Of a stretch of 35,675 nt of DNA, positions 7,652 to 15,496 are shown one piece after another. Source of the DNA: Comamonadaceae bacterium UBA2334 (GTDB taxonomy: Bacteria; Pseudomonadota; Gammaproteobacteria; Burkholderiales; Burkholderiaceae_C); assembly GCA_002344885.1 (NCBI GenBank), contig DDUQ01000046.1, forward strand, positions 1 to 35,675. Direction: 5' to 3'. Numbering within the stretch: position 1 is the stretch's first letter; every line of letters begins with the position of its first letter. A program made the translations under genes and the position numbers. Below the pieces are notes generated by a model. That model saw only the letters and a program-made list of their open reading frames with translations, did not search any database and was not told the origin of the DNA.

Positions 7652-9322
7652 TCAGCCTGCACTGACCTGGTCGGCCAGTGGCAACGTCACGGAAACCAGA
7701 CAACCCTGATTCCGTTGGCTGCGGATGTGGAAAGCGCCCCCGTGCAAGCGGGCGATCCGCTGGCTCAAGGCCAGCCCCGTGCCGGTGCCGTCAAAGTCCA
7801 TCGTGTGGTGCTGGCGCTGGAACATGACGTACAGGTTCTGTGCCTGGTCGCTGTCGAAGCCCGCGCCGTTGTCCTTGACCCACACCGTGACCATACGGCC
7901 GGGGTGTTCGTAGCCCGATGGCTGGGGGTCGGCAGGCTGGCTGCTCCGCCAACCCATTTCAATGTGTGCCACAGGTCGTTTGCCGGTGTATTTCAGCGCG
8001 TTGCTCAGCACATGGCCCAGTAGCTTGCTCAGCAAAGGCGCATCACCCCTGACCACGGGCCAGTCATCTGGTACCACCCATTCCACCGCCCGGTGGCCAC
8101 ATGTGGTCTTGGCCTCGGCAATGGCACCGTGCACCAGCGAAGTCAGCGCAACGGGGCCACGTTCTGCCGTGGTGCGCCCCAGGCGTGCGTACTCGAGCGC
8201 ACTCTCGATCATCCGTGACAACCGTTTGCTGGTCTGGTCCAGTGCAGCCATGTGCTGCATCACGGGTGTGCCGGCCAGTGCCAGTTGGTGGGGGGCCAGG
8301 TCTTCATGCAGCAACGCCAGGTAGCCTGATATGTGCCGAAGGGGTGCCCGCAGGTCGTGCGACACCATGTGAGACAGTGCATCGATATCCCGGTTGGCCA
8401 CCATCAGCTCCCGGCTCCGCTCCTGTACCCGTTTTTCGAGCACCTGGTTCAGGTTGCTCATGACATCTTCCAGCCGCTTCTGTTCGGTCATGTCCTTGGT
8501 GATGACCGACAGGCCGAGCAGCTTGGCATCGGCATCACGCAAAGCAGTGAAGGTGGTGTGTGCCCAGAAGGCCGTTTCGCCTTGACGCGTCTGCCAGCCG
8601 TCCAGTTCGCTGTGACCGGTGTCAATGGCCTGACGCAACAGTTGAGCCAGCACCGGCGGCTGTTGGCCCGGATGCGTGTCATCCATCAACATCCTCACAT
8701 GCTGGCGCAGGATGAGGGGCGCTGGCACGTTGTGCAGTCGCTGGGCGCTGTCTGTCCAGTCCGTGATGTAGCCCAATTCGTCGAGGAAATAGACGCAATA
8801 GTCCTTCAGACCGTCGACCATCAGCCTGAAGCGTTGCTCACTTTCAAACAGTCTGGCGCTGCGCTCCTGCATCCGCTCTTCCAGTTCGCGGTTGCTTTCC
8901 AGCACCAGGTCTTCAATCTGCTTGTGGCCTGTGATGTCGTGCAATTCCACGAACATGCCCACCACGCCACCGTCTCGGACATCGGGTGTGTATTTGACTT
9001 CGACATGTATCCGTCGACCATCAGGTGCGGTGCGTTCGTACTCGTAGTCCTGAGGTTCACCTGCCAGTGCGGCACGGGCGTGGGGCAACACGGTGTCGCG
9101 CTTGTCTGCTTGCACCAATGTTTCGAAGTGCGCCCCTTCGAGCGATGTGCCTGGCTTTTCGAACACCCGGCGGTAGCTGGCATTGCTGTACCGGCAGATC
9201 AGGTTGCTGTCGAAGTAAGCCAGCATGGTGGGTGAGTGATCCACCATGCTGGAGATCAGCTCGGGTGTGGCCACGGCGAGCGTGCCGATGGCAGCCGGTG
9301 ACGGGGGAGGCGGTACGGACAT
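7652..9322 (-). CDS. Two-PAS sensor histidine kinase, phytochrome-like transmitter
   Basis: A 556-residue kinase with no obvious membrane segment, so probably a cytoplasmic sensor. PAS domain 1 covers about residues 20-145 (DHSPTMLAYFDSN ... ITGHKQIE), followed by a coiled-coil linker and PAS domain 2 at about 165-285 (DYCVYFLDELGYI ... ITKDMTEQKRLE). The phosphoacceptor is His322 in ALSHMVSHDLRAPL, a phytochrome-type H-box. The ATPase domain has an N-box (LSNALKYTG), WVKDNGAGFD (G1) and GTGTGLALSQRIA (G2). No response regulator is adjacent, so it is an orphan. Neither PAS domain shows a cofactor signature I can name, so the signal is unknown. Confidence 0.9.
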   Translation of the reverse strand: MSVPPPPSPAAIGTLAVATPELISSMVDHSPTMLAYFDSNLICRYSNASYRRVFEKPGTSLEGAHFETLVQADKRDTVLPHARAALAGEPQDYEYERTAPDGRRIHVEVKYTPDVRDGGVVGMFVELHDITGHKQIEDLVLESNRELEERMQERSARLFESEQRFRLMVDGLKDYCVYFLDELGYITDWTDSAQRLHNVPAPLILRQHVRMLMDDTHPGQQPPVLAQLLRQAIDTGHSELDGWQTRQGETAFWAHTTFTALRDADAKLLGLSVITKDMTEQKRLEDVMSNLNQVLEKRVQERSRELMVANRDIDALSHMVSHDLRAPLRHISGYLALLHEDLAPHQLALAGTPVMQHMAALDQTSKRLSRMIESALEYARLGRTTAERGPVALTSLVHGAIAEAKTTCGHRAVEWVVPDDWPVVRGDAPLLSKLLGHVLSNALKYTGKRPVAHIEMGWRSSQPADPQPSGYEHPGRMVTVWVKDNGAGFDSDQAQNLYVMFQRQHHTMDFDGTGTGLALSQRIARLHGGAFHIRSQRNQGCLVSVTLPLADQVSAG

Positions 9323-9404
9323 GAAGGCGAAGAAATGACAAGCAGAGCAAGCGTGCCAGCATATCGGCTTTCAGCGCCTTTCTTTGAAGTCCGCCTGCCG
9401 ACGG

Positions 9405-10664
9405 TCAGGCGAGTCGCAATCCAGCCACAGTTTGTAGCGCGTCCGGCTGTTCAGCGGGTTGCCAGTCGTTGACGTGTCCCGCGAGTTGGTGTGCTGTGAT
9501 GGCTGACAGCGTCCAGCCCAGGTGGCCATGCCCGGTGTTATAGAACACATTCGGCAGTCGGCCGGGGCCGACTCGCGGCATCATGTCGGGCATCATGGGT
9601 CGCAAGCCCGCCCATGGCTCGACACGGCGCGTGCTGACACCCGGGAAGCATTGGTTCACCCATTCGATCAGAGGCCGGATGCGGTCTGCCCGTATGTCCA
9701 GGTTGAAACCGTTGAATTCTGCTGTGCCCGCCACTCGGAAGCGGTCCTGCCCCAGGCGGCTGGTCACCAGCTTGGTTTCGTCATCGAGCAGGCTGACCTT
9801 CGGTGCAGCCAACTGACTTGTCTCGTCGTTCAGTATGACGGTGATGGAATAGCCCTTGACCGGGTACACATTGAGCCGGTCGCCCAGTTGCGCAGCCAGC
9901 CGACGGCTGTGTACACCTGCGCACACCACCACGCCGTCACCCGTGACGGACTCGCCGTTGGACAGCCAAAACTTTGCGTGGCGGCCGTCGCTGTGCACGC
10001 GCGTGACCGTCTGGCCGGTCAGCAGGCGCACGCCTCGGCGCTCGCACGCCAGGCTCAGCCCGTAGGTGAATTTGTGGATGTCACCTGTGCTGTCGCTTTC
10101 GGTGTAGTAACCCCCGTGGTAGCTGCCGGCCAGTGTGGGTTCGATGGCTTGCATTTCCTGCGGGGTCACGGCCCGACGTTCGAGGCCGCCTGCTGCCAGC
10201 AGTTTGGATACCTCGCCTGCATGTTCGAAACCGGCCCTGTCGCGGTAAATGTGCAGGATGCCTTGTTGCCGCAGGTCGAAGTCAATGCCTTCCTCTTGTG
10301 CCCAACCGAAAAGGTGTTCGCGAGCCGCAATCGCGAGGCGGGTGGTGGCGATGGTGTTGTCGCGGTATTTGGGGATGGACGCCGCAAATTCGGCAAACCA
10401 CGACAGCTTGTGCCAACTGGGTTTGGGGTTGACCAGCAACGGTGCATCTGCTTTGAACATCCACTTGATACCCTTGACCAATGTGGAAGGGTGCGTCCAG
10501 GTTTCCGCATTGGAGGCCGACAACTGCCCGCCGTTGGCATGGCTGGTCTCCATGCCCGCATAGCGGTGTTTTTCAATCAGTGTGACCTGATGGCCCTGGC
10601 GTGCAAGGGCATAAGCTGTTGTGGTGCCGGTGATGCCGCCGCCGATGATGATGAGGTGTGACAT
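9405..10664 (-). CDS. dadA: FAD-dependent D-amino acid dehydrogenase (DadA-like)
   Basis: A 419-residue flavoprotein of the DAO/DadA family, oxidatively deaminating D-amino acids (or possibly glycine) with electrons passed to the respiratory chain. The FAD-binding motif GGGITG is at residues 8-13 and EKHRYAGMETSHANGG is the conserved DadA segment. The C-terminal FAD contact is GLRPMMPDMMPRVG followed by NTGHGHLGWTLS. The start at 10664 is preferred because GAGAG precedes it and MSHLIIIGGG matches the family N-terminus; an in-frame start 45 bases earlier is possible. A tandem glycine riboswitch lies directly upstream, which strongly suggests glycine-responsive expression and raises the question of whether glycine is a substrate. 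Confidence 0.9.
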   Translation of the reverse strand: MSHLIIIGGGITGTTTAYALARQGHQVTLIEKHRYAGMETSHANGGQLSASNAETWTHPSTLVKGIKWMFKADAPLLVNPKPSWHKLSWFAEFAASIPKYRDNTIATTRLAIAAREHLFGWAQEEGIDFDLRQQGILHIYRDRAGFEHAGEVSKLLAAGGLERRAVTPQEMQAIEPTLAGSYHGGYYTESDSTGDIHKFTYGLSLACERRGVRLLTGQTVTRVHSDGRHAKFWLSNGESVTGDGVVVCAGVHSRRLAAQLGDRLNVYPVKGYSITVILNDETSQLAAPKVSLLDDETKLVTSRLGQDRFRVAGTAEFNGFNLDIRADRIRPLIEWVNQCFPGVSTRRVEPWAGLRPMMPDMMPRVGPGRLPNVFYNTGHGHLGWTLSAITAHQLAGHVNDWQPAEQPDALQTVAGLRLA

Positions 10665-10729
10665 GGCAAATCTCTCGGTAAAGCCGTCAAACAAAGGAGC
10701 GCGGCACACACCCTGCGTGCGTGCAGCGA

Positions 10730-10947
10730 CCCCCTCTGTTTGAAACCTGAGAGATTCACCTGCTGTCGGTCAGCGGGCTTGCTCCTGCGGTGGGCCGGGT
10801 GACGAACCTCGGCCACTCTTCAGAGTGTTGCGCCTGTGACGGCGCGTGATACCCATCGGTCCTTTTGCCTGAGAGTTTCCGGGGCGGTTGCTCCTTCGGC
10901 GCTGGGCACATGCTGGTTGCAGTGCGACAGTCTCTCCCGATCGGGAT
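10730..10947 (-). promoter_or_regulatory. Tandem glycine riboswitch upstream of the dadA-like gene
   Basis: On the minus strand two glycine aptamers follow one another. Aptamer 1 (about 10947-10853) contains GGGAGAGAC, then GAAGGAGCAAC, then GAAACTCTCAGGCAAAAG. Aptamer 2 (about 10829-10730) contains ACTCTGAAGAGTGGCC, then GCAGGAGCAAGC, then AATCTCTCAGG and CAGAGGGGG. These are the conserved cores of the glycine riboswitch class, and the two-aptamer arrangement is the classic form. It lies in the 290-bp gap between the Bug receptor stop and the dadA-like start, so it acts on the latter. No strong terminator hairpin with a U-tract was found, so control may be at translation or through an alternative fold. 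Confidence 0.92.
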
Positions 10948-10954
10948 ACTGATT

Positions 10955-11965
10955 TTATTGTGCCTGCAATCCGATGGCCTTGGCAATGCTGCGGAATTGG
11001 TGGGTCCCGTCGGTGTACACCTTGTTGGCCTCCGCGAGTGATTGGGCTTTGGGCAGCAATTGGCTGTTGGCTTCCAGCGCCTGGACCACCTGTGCATCGC
11101 CCAGCGTTTCACTGATGGCTTTGTGAAGTGTGGCCACCACGGGCTCGGGCGTGTCTTTCTTGACGAAGTAGCCAGTCCAGATTTTGAAGGTGAAGTCTTT
11201 CAAGGACTTGCTTTCGCTGATAGCGGGGTACTGCTTGACACTGTCCAGCCGCTCGTTATTCAGCATGGCCAGCACCTTCAGGCGGCCGGTCTTTTGCATG
11301 TCATCATACTTTTTGCCATAGGGTGCCAGGAAAAAGTCTACCTGGCTCGCCAGCAGATCCTGTTCAGCTGGCGCTGCACCCTTGTAGGGCACGTGAATCA
11401 TCGGGATGCCGGTGACTTTGGACAAGTGCTCGCCCAGCAGGTGGTAGAACGAGCCCGGTCCCACGCTGGCATAGGTCAGTGGCTTTCCTTCCTTGGCTGC
11501 TTTGCGGGCCAGTTCAATGAACTCGTCAGCCGAATTCACGGGCAAGTCTTTGCGCGCGAGGAAGGCAATCTGCGCGGTGGCGATCATCTGAATCAGGCGG
11601 AAATCCTCGCTCTTGAATTTGATGGCCGACAGTGACAATGGTGCCAGAATTAGTTCGTTGGGTGAACCCTGAAAAATGGTGTAGCCGTCGCTGGGGCCGT
11701 TGAGCAATTTCTGGGCCGCGATGGATCCGCTGGCACCACCCAGGTTTTCCACGATCACCGGCTGGCCCAGGTGTTTGGCCAGGGTGGTATTGACGTTGCG
11801 TGCAATCACGTCAGACAGGCCGCCGGCGGGGTAGGGCACCATCAATGTGACGGGTCTGGCTGGGAAGGTCTGGGCGTGGGCCAGGCCTGTCATGGACGCT
11901 GTGGCCAGGCCAGCCAGGGTGGCAGCAGCGGCGATGGCGCGAATGCGGATACGGGCGTTGTTCAT
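10955..11965 (-). CDS. Bug-family (TctC-like) extracytoplasmic solute receptor, internal start of a fused frame
   Basis: From the internal ATG at 11965 the frame encodes 336 residues with its own signal peptide (MNNARIRIRAIAAAATLAG ... LAHAQ) and then a Bug/TctC domain: FPARPVTLMVPYPAGGLSDV, NLGGASGSIAA, MIHVPYKGAAPAEQDLL and VKQYPAISE are typical. A good Shine-Dalgarno (GAGGAG) precedes the ATG by about 9 bases. Such receptors capture carboxylates or amides in the periplasm, usually for a TctAB-type permease, which is not seen here. The reading frame is continuous with the upstream M20 gene, but the retained signal peptide and ribosome site argue that this protein is made separately. Confidence 0.85.
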   Translation of the reverse strand: MNNARIRIRAIAAAATLAGLATASMTGLAHAQTFPARPVTLMVPYPAGGLSDVIARNVNTTLAKHLGQPVIVENLGGASGSIAAQKLLNGPSDGYTIFQGSPNELILAPLSLSAIKFKSEDFRLIQMIATAQIAFLARKDLPVNSADEFIELARKAAKEGKPLTYASVGPGSFYHLLGEHLSKVTGIPMIHVPYKGAAPAEQDLLASQVDFFLAPYGKKYDDMQKTGRLKVLAMLNNERLDSVKQYPAISESKSLKDFTFKIWTGYFVKKDTPEPVVATLHKAISETLGDAQVVQALEANSQLLPKAQSLAEANKVYTDGTHQFRSIAKAIGLQAQ

Positions 11966-13162
11966 GGGTTTGTCTCCTCGGGGGGGGCAGGGTTGGTGGG
12001 GGGAAAGCAGTTCTTGCACCAGCGCCACCCAGTAGGTGGCACCGGGTCCGATGTTGGCGTCGTTGAAGTCGTAGGCCGGGTTGTGGACCATGCAGGCACC
12101 CGGTTCGCCGTCGGCACCGTTGCCAATGAAGAGGTAGCTGCCCGGCACGCGTTCGAGCATGAAGGCGAAGTCCTCGCTGCCCGTCAGCATGGCACCATTC
12201 GGGTTGATCTGGCTGGCGGGAAAATGCTTCTGTGCCACAGCCACCGCACGTGCGGTTTGTTCGGGGTCATTGACCAGCACCGCGTAGCCGGGTTTCCATT
12301 GCACGTCTGCCTTCACACCGAAGCTTTCGGCCTGCAAGGCCACCAGGCTGCGGATGCGCTGCTCCATGTCACGCCGCACCTGTGGGCTCAGGGCCCGTAC
12401 GCTGATTTCCAGCCGGGCACTGGCTGGAATCACGTTGTTGGCCTGGCCCGCGTGCAAGGCGCCCACGGTCACCACTGCGGGTTGAAGCGGGTCCACATTG
12501 CGCGACACAACGGTTTGCAGCGCCATCACCAGCGAAGCAGCGGCCACCAGCGGATCGGCTGCTTTGTGGGGCATGGCGCCGTGCCCGCCCGTGCCGTGCA
12601 GCGTGACTGTGGCGTAGTCGGACGATGCCATGGTGGGGCCGCTGCGAAACACCAGTTGGCCCTGCGGGTAGCCCGGCATGTTGTGCATGGCAAACACGGC
12701 GTCGCACGGAAACTGCTCGAAGAGGCCGTCTTCCATCATCTTCAATGCGCCGCCGCCACCTTCCTCGGCGGGTTGGAAGATCAGGTTCAGCGTGCCGTCA
12801 AAGCCGCCATGTTCTGCCAGGTGGTGTGCGGCGGCCAGCAGCATGGCGGTGTGGCCGTCGTGGCCGCAGGCATGCATCACACCGTGGTGGCAACTGCGCC
12901 AGTCCACGCCGCTGGCTTCTTCGATGGGCAGGGCATCCATGTCGGCTCGAATGCCAATGGTGCGGTTGGATGAGCCTTTCTTCAGTTGCCCCACCACCCC
13001 GGTGCCACCCAGACCGGTGGTGACTGCGTAGCCCCAGCTCCGCAATTTGTCGGCCACCAATGCGCTGGTGCGGTGCTCGTCAAACGCCAGCTCGGGGTGG
13101 CGGTGGATGTCGTGCCGAATCCGGGTGAAGGCCTCGATGGCTGCTTCGCTCAAGCGGTTCAT
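10955..13162 (-). CDS. M20 amidohydrolase (hippurate hydrolase-like) fused in frame to Bug receptor
   Basis: One open frame of 735 codons. Residues 1 to about 392 are a complete M20D amidohydrolase (hippuricase/aminoacylase/IAA-amino-acid hydrolase family), hydrolysing N-acyl amino acids. Metal ligands lie in HACGHDGH (97-104, with Cys99 and His101) and QPAEEGG (about 129-135); GGHGAMPHKAADPLV is the dimerisation region and GSEDFAFMLE the last metal site. About residue 400 onward is a Bug receptor with intact signal peptide. A tract of eight C bases (complement of 11980-11987) lies at the junction; one C fewer would give a TGA overlapping the receptor ATG (ATGA), the normal layout for two genes. 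The fusion is therefore likely a frameshift artefact, a recent mutation or a slippage site. Confidence 0.8.
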   Translation of the reverse strand: MNRLSEAAIEAFTRIRHDIHRHPELAFDEHRTSALVADKLRSWGYAVTTGLGGTGVVGQLKKGSSNRTIGIRADMDALPIEEASGVDWRSCHHGVMHACGHDGHTAMLLAAAHHLAEHGGFDGTLNLIFQPAEEGGGGALKMMEDGLFEQFPCDAVFAMHNMPGYPQGQLVFRSGPTMASSDYATVTLHGTGGHGAMPHKAADPLVAAASLVMALQTVVSRNVDPLQPAVVTVGALHAGQANNVIPASARLEISVRALSPQVRRDMEQRIRSLVALQAESFGVKADVQWKPGYAVLVNDPEQTARAVAVAQKHFPASQINPNGAMLTGSEDFAFMLERVPGSYLFIGNGADGEPGACMVHNPAYDFNDANIGPGATYWVALVQELLSPHQPCPPRGDKPMNNARIRIRAIAAAATLAGLATASMTGLAHAQTFPARPVTLMVPYPAGGLSDVIARNVNTTLAKHLGQPVIVENLGGASGSIAAQKLLNGPSDGYTIFQGSPNELILAPLSLSAIKFKSEDFRLIQMIATAQIAFLARKDLPVNSADEFIELARKAAKEGKPLTYASVGPGSFYHLLGEHLSKVTGIPMIHVPYKGAAPAEQDLLASQVDFFLAPYGKKYDDMQKTGRLKVLAMLNNERLDSVKQYPAISESKSLKDFTFKIWTGYFVKKDTPEPVVATLHKAISETLGDAQVVQALEANSQLLPKAQSLAEANKVYTDGTHQFRSIAKAIGLQAQ

Positions 13163-13200
13163 GGGTCGTGCTCCTGTGCGACGAAATGCAGTTTTCTGCT

Positions 13201-13218
13201 ATTTGTCAAGCGATAAAT
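13201..13218. promoter_or_regulatory. Candidate operator palindrome upstream of the M20 gene
   Basis: ATTTGTC-AAGC-GATAAAT is an imperfect dyad (6 of 7 arm positions) with T-N11-A character. It lies about 40 bp upstream of the M20 start in the region shared with the divergent LysR gene. It could be an LTTR site for the M20/Bug promoter. Confidence 0.4.
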
Positions 13219-13256
13219 GAATTAAGTTGCATGTTATGGCTGGCTGGATGTAAAGT

Positions 13257-13290
13257 CCAATGCATTGATAAGCAACGATCCATGCATTGG
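13257..13290. promoter_or_regulatory. Perfect 9-bp inverted repeat upstream of the lysR-type gene
   Basis: CCAATGCAT (13257-13265) and ATGCATTGG (13282-13290) form a perfect inverted repeat with a 16-nt spacer, ending 13 bases before the LysR-type start at 13304. The position suits an autoregulatory operator. It might also fold as an mRNA hairpin near the ribosome site. Confidence 0.4.
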
Positions 13291-13303
13291 AAGGGCGGTT
13301 TGC

Positions 13304-14209
13304 ATGACCTTGGTTCAACTGAAGCATTTCGTCGCATTGGCCGAGCGGGGCTCGTTTGCCGAGGCCTCCAGGGTGCTGTTCCTCACGCAGCCAGCCCTCA
13401 CGCGCAGCATTCAGTCGCTGGAGGACGAACTGGGCGGCCAGTTGTTTGACCGGTTGGGCCGCCGGATTGCGCTGACACCGTTCGGGCACGAGGCGCTGGA
13501 GAGGGCTCGGCGCATCGTTGGCGACGCCGAGGCCCTCAGGCACACCAGTAAGGCCCTGACATCGGGCTTGTTGGGTGAGTTGAGAATCGGGCTCAGTTCA
13601 GCACCGGGTGCGCTGTTTTCCGGCCCGTTGATGCTGCACCTGGCGCAGCACCACCCCAGGCTGCTGTTGAGGATTTCGAGGGGAAACACCGATGTGTTGA
13701 TTGCCGAATTGCGTGCACAGCGGCTCGACGCTGTCATTGTGGATGTCCGCGCGCTGCGGCCTGCGGCCGATCTGGCGGTGGGCCAGGTGTTTGAGTTGCA
13801 TGCGGGTTTCCTGGTGCGGGCAGGTCACCCGCTGACGGAGCTGGGCCGGGCGGCAACGCTGGCTGACTTGACGGCCTATCCGGTGGCCTCCACGCCTTTG
13901 AGTGACGAGGTGGCCCGCATTCTGATTGCCCGTTACGGACCTCAGGCCAATCCGGACGACATGGTGACCCTGCGTTGCGATGAAACGCTGAGCATTGTCG
14001 ATGTCGCCCGACGCAGCAACGCCATCGTGTTGACGGTGCACGCGGTGGCGGACGACCTGGTGCGGCTGGAAACCGACCCGCCCTTGAACGCCTCAGCCCG
14101 TTTCGGTCTGGTCACCTTGAGCCGACGACAGGAAGCGCCTGCGTTGCGGATTGTCCGGCAGCAGCTGCCCGCCTGGGTGGCTGCTGCTTCAGCGCCAGCG
14201 ACAGCTTGA
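13304..14209 (+). CDS. LysR-family transcriptional regulator
   Basis: A 301-residue regulator. The N-terminal winged helix-turn-helix is clear (LVQLKHFVALAERGSFAEASRVLF... continuing to LTQPALTRSIQSLEDELGG), followed by FDRLGRRIALTPFG and the coiled linker helix. The C-terminal effector domain starts near residue 90 (LLGELRIGLSSAPGALF). The ATG at 13304 has GGAAGG upstream and begins at the family N-terminus; an upstream in-frame start at 13265 would fall inside the inverted repeat. It is divergent from the M20-Bug genes, so it probably controls them, as LTTRs commonly control the divergent neighbour. The ligand is unknown; an N-acyl amino acid or its product is a reasonable guess. Confidence 0.9.
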   Translation: MTLVQLKHFVALAERGSFAEASRVLFLTQPALTRSIQSLEDELGGQLFDRLGRRIALTPFGHEALERARRIVGDAEALRHTSKALTSGLLGELRIGLSSAPGALFSGPLMLHLAQHHPRLLLRISRGNTDVLIAELRAQRLDAVIVDVRALRPAADLAVGQVFELHAGFLVRAGHPLTELGRAATLADLTAYPVASTPLSDEVARILIARYGPQANPDDMVTLRCDETLSIVDVARRSNAIVLTVHAVADDLVRLETDPPLNASARFGLVTLSRRQEAPALRIVRQQLPAWVAAASAPATA

Positions 14210-14235
14210 GGTTGTCGAGGCGCAGCGGTGGGTGG

Positions 14236-14874
14236 TTACAGTGCCCACAAGTTCTGGCTCTGGGTGGCCACTTTGGCCTGCAATGCAGTGGGTGCCAGGC
14301 TGGCTAAGGTGGGCGTGGCCATCTGCTCGCGCTCATCCCGTTCCAGTTTGAGGCTGCCTGCGGCCGAACCCTTGCCAGCGCGAGCGGGGGGCACACACAG
14401 GCCGCAGGTGAAGTTACGTGCAATCTCATAAGGCTCGGTCACGAAGTGGCCGCCGCACTTGCAGCACTTCGTCATCCCCAGCATGTTGTTGTCCATGAAC
14501 TTCACCAGACGCCAGGCGCGGGTGAAACTCAACAGCGGCTCGATCCCACAGGCCACCATCTGCTCCGTGTACAGCCTGTAAGCCTTGATCACCACATCGA
14601 TGTCATCCAGCGCAGCCGCCTTGGACAGGTACTCGTGGATGTTCGCAAACAGCGACGAATGGATATTGGGCTGCCACGTCAGGAACCAGTCCGTTGAAAA
14701 CGGCAACTGCCCCTTCGAAGGCGACTTGCCCGCCACCTCCTTGTACAGGCGCAACAGCCGCTCGTAAGACAGATTCGTTTCAGACTCCAGCACCTGCAAG
14801 CGTGCTCCCAGGTTGATCAGTTCCACAGCCCGCTCGATGTCACGTGCTTCGGTGAGGATACTTTTGACAGCCAT
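14236..14874 (-). CDS. flhC: Flagellar master transcriptional regulator FlhC
   Basis: A 212-residue protein matching FlhC along its length (MAVKSILTEARDIERAVELI; LGARLQVLESET; LSYERLLRLYKEV). Cys137, Cys138, Cys140, Cys157 and Cys160 (CCKC ... CGLC) form the zinc-binding cluster needed for FlhD4C2. The complex activates class II flagellar genes. The ATG at 14874 has GGAG upstream. It is 76 bp downstream of flhD in the same operon. The C-terminus after about residue 165 is a variable Ala/Gln-rich tail. No other flagellar or chemotaxis gene is in the window, so flhDC is separated here from the structural genes. Confidence 0.96.
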   Translation of the reverse strand: MAVKSILTEARDIERAVELINLGARLQVLESETNLSYERLLRLYKEVAGKSPSKGQLPFSTDWFLTWQPNIHSSLFANIHEYLSKAAALDDIDVVIKAYRLYTEQMVACGIEPLLSFTRAWRLVKFMDNNMLGMTKCCKCGGHFVTEPYEIARNFTCGLCVPPARAGKGSAAGSLKLERDEREQMATPTLASLAPTALQAKVATQSQNLWAL

Positions 14875-14950
14875 GATCAGCTCCAGGAGAAAGAAAAACG
14901 TTCAGGGAAGAGGGCGGAAAAATCGGGGCAAAGAATCTGAGCAACCAGGC

Positions 14951-15277
14951 TCAGATCGTCTCCGTCACCCGGCCAGCCATCAGGATCGAGGCATGCAGAC
15001 GCGACGTCGCGTCATTGGCCACCTTGCCCGGGTTGTGATTGGTCAGCAGGTTCCACACCAGATCGTCATCCACACGGAAGCGGCACAGCAGCATGTTGCC
15101 CGATGCCACCTTCATGATCTGGGCGGGAGACAGGGCAGCGAGCAGCTCGGCGGCTTCTTCGGTCAGACCGAGGCGGAACTGCGCTTCTGCCCTGTCCTGG
15201 CGGATGAGGGATTGGGCCAGCATGAGGTAAGTCAGGTTGGCTTCACGGATCTCGGCCAGCATCTGTTCGTTGTTCAT
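14951..15277 (-). CDS. flhD: Flagellar master transcriptional regulator FlhD
   Basis: A 108-residue protein matching FlhD (MNNEQMLAEIREANLTYLML AQ start; LTEEAAELLAALSPAQIMKVA; FRVDDDLVWNLL). It partners FlhC in the flagellar master activator. The ATG at 15277 is preferred over a GTG three codons earlier because GAAGGAG stands 8 bases upstream of the ATG. The operon start region is shared with the divergent SOS-controlled imuA. Confidence 0.95.
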   Translation of the reverse strand: MNNEQMLAEIREANLTYLMLAQSLIRQDRAEAQFRLGLTEEAAELLAALSPAQIMKVASGNMLLCRFRVDDDLVWNLLTNHNPGKVANDATSRLHASILMAGRVTETI

Positions 15278-15374
15278 GGTGTGCACTCCTTCAAGGTATC
15301 GGGGGATTCGACCCTGGCTAACACGCCAGGCAGTTGTCGATGCGTTGAAGTGAATTGTGAAAGTGCATCAATCC

Positions 15375-15410
15375 GACTTGAATCAGCGCAGCACTGTGAC
15401 TTGAGTCAGC
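15375..15410. promoter_or_regulatory. Paired direct repeats in the flhD upstream region
   Basis: GACTTGAATCAGC (15375-15387) and GACTTGAGTCAGC (15398-15410) are 13-bp direct repeats with one mismatch, starting 23 bp apart (about two helical turns). The second is itself part of a dyad (TGACT-TG-AGTCA). They lie about 100-130 bp upstream of flhD and are candidate sites for a dimeric activator or repressor. The factor is unknown. Confidence 0.45.
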
Positions 15411-15496
15411 CTGCGCCCATGCGCTTGTAAGGCTTTCGCTGACAGATACCCGGCGCTGGATGACAAGCGGTTGACAGGTGGCAGAGGACTTGTGCA

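Noticed and set aside
11771..12973. 400-codon plus-strand open frame opposite the M20 gene
   Set aside because: Gly/His-rich shadow of a well-supported amidohydrolase.
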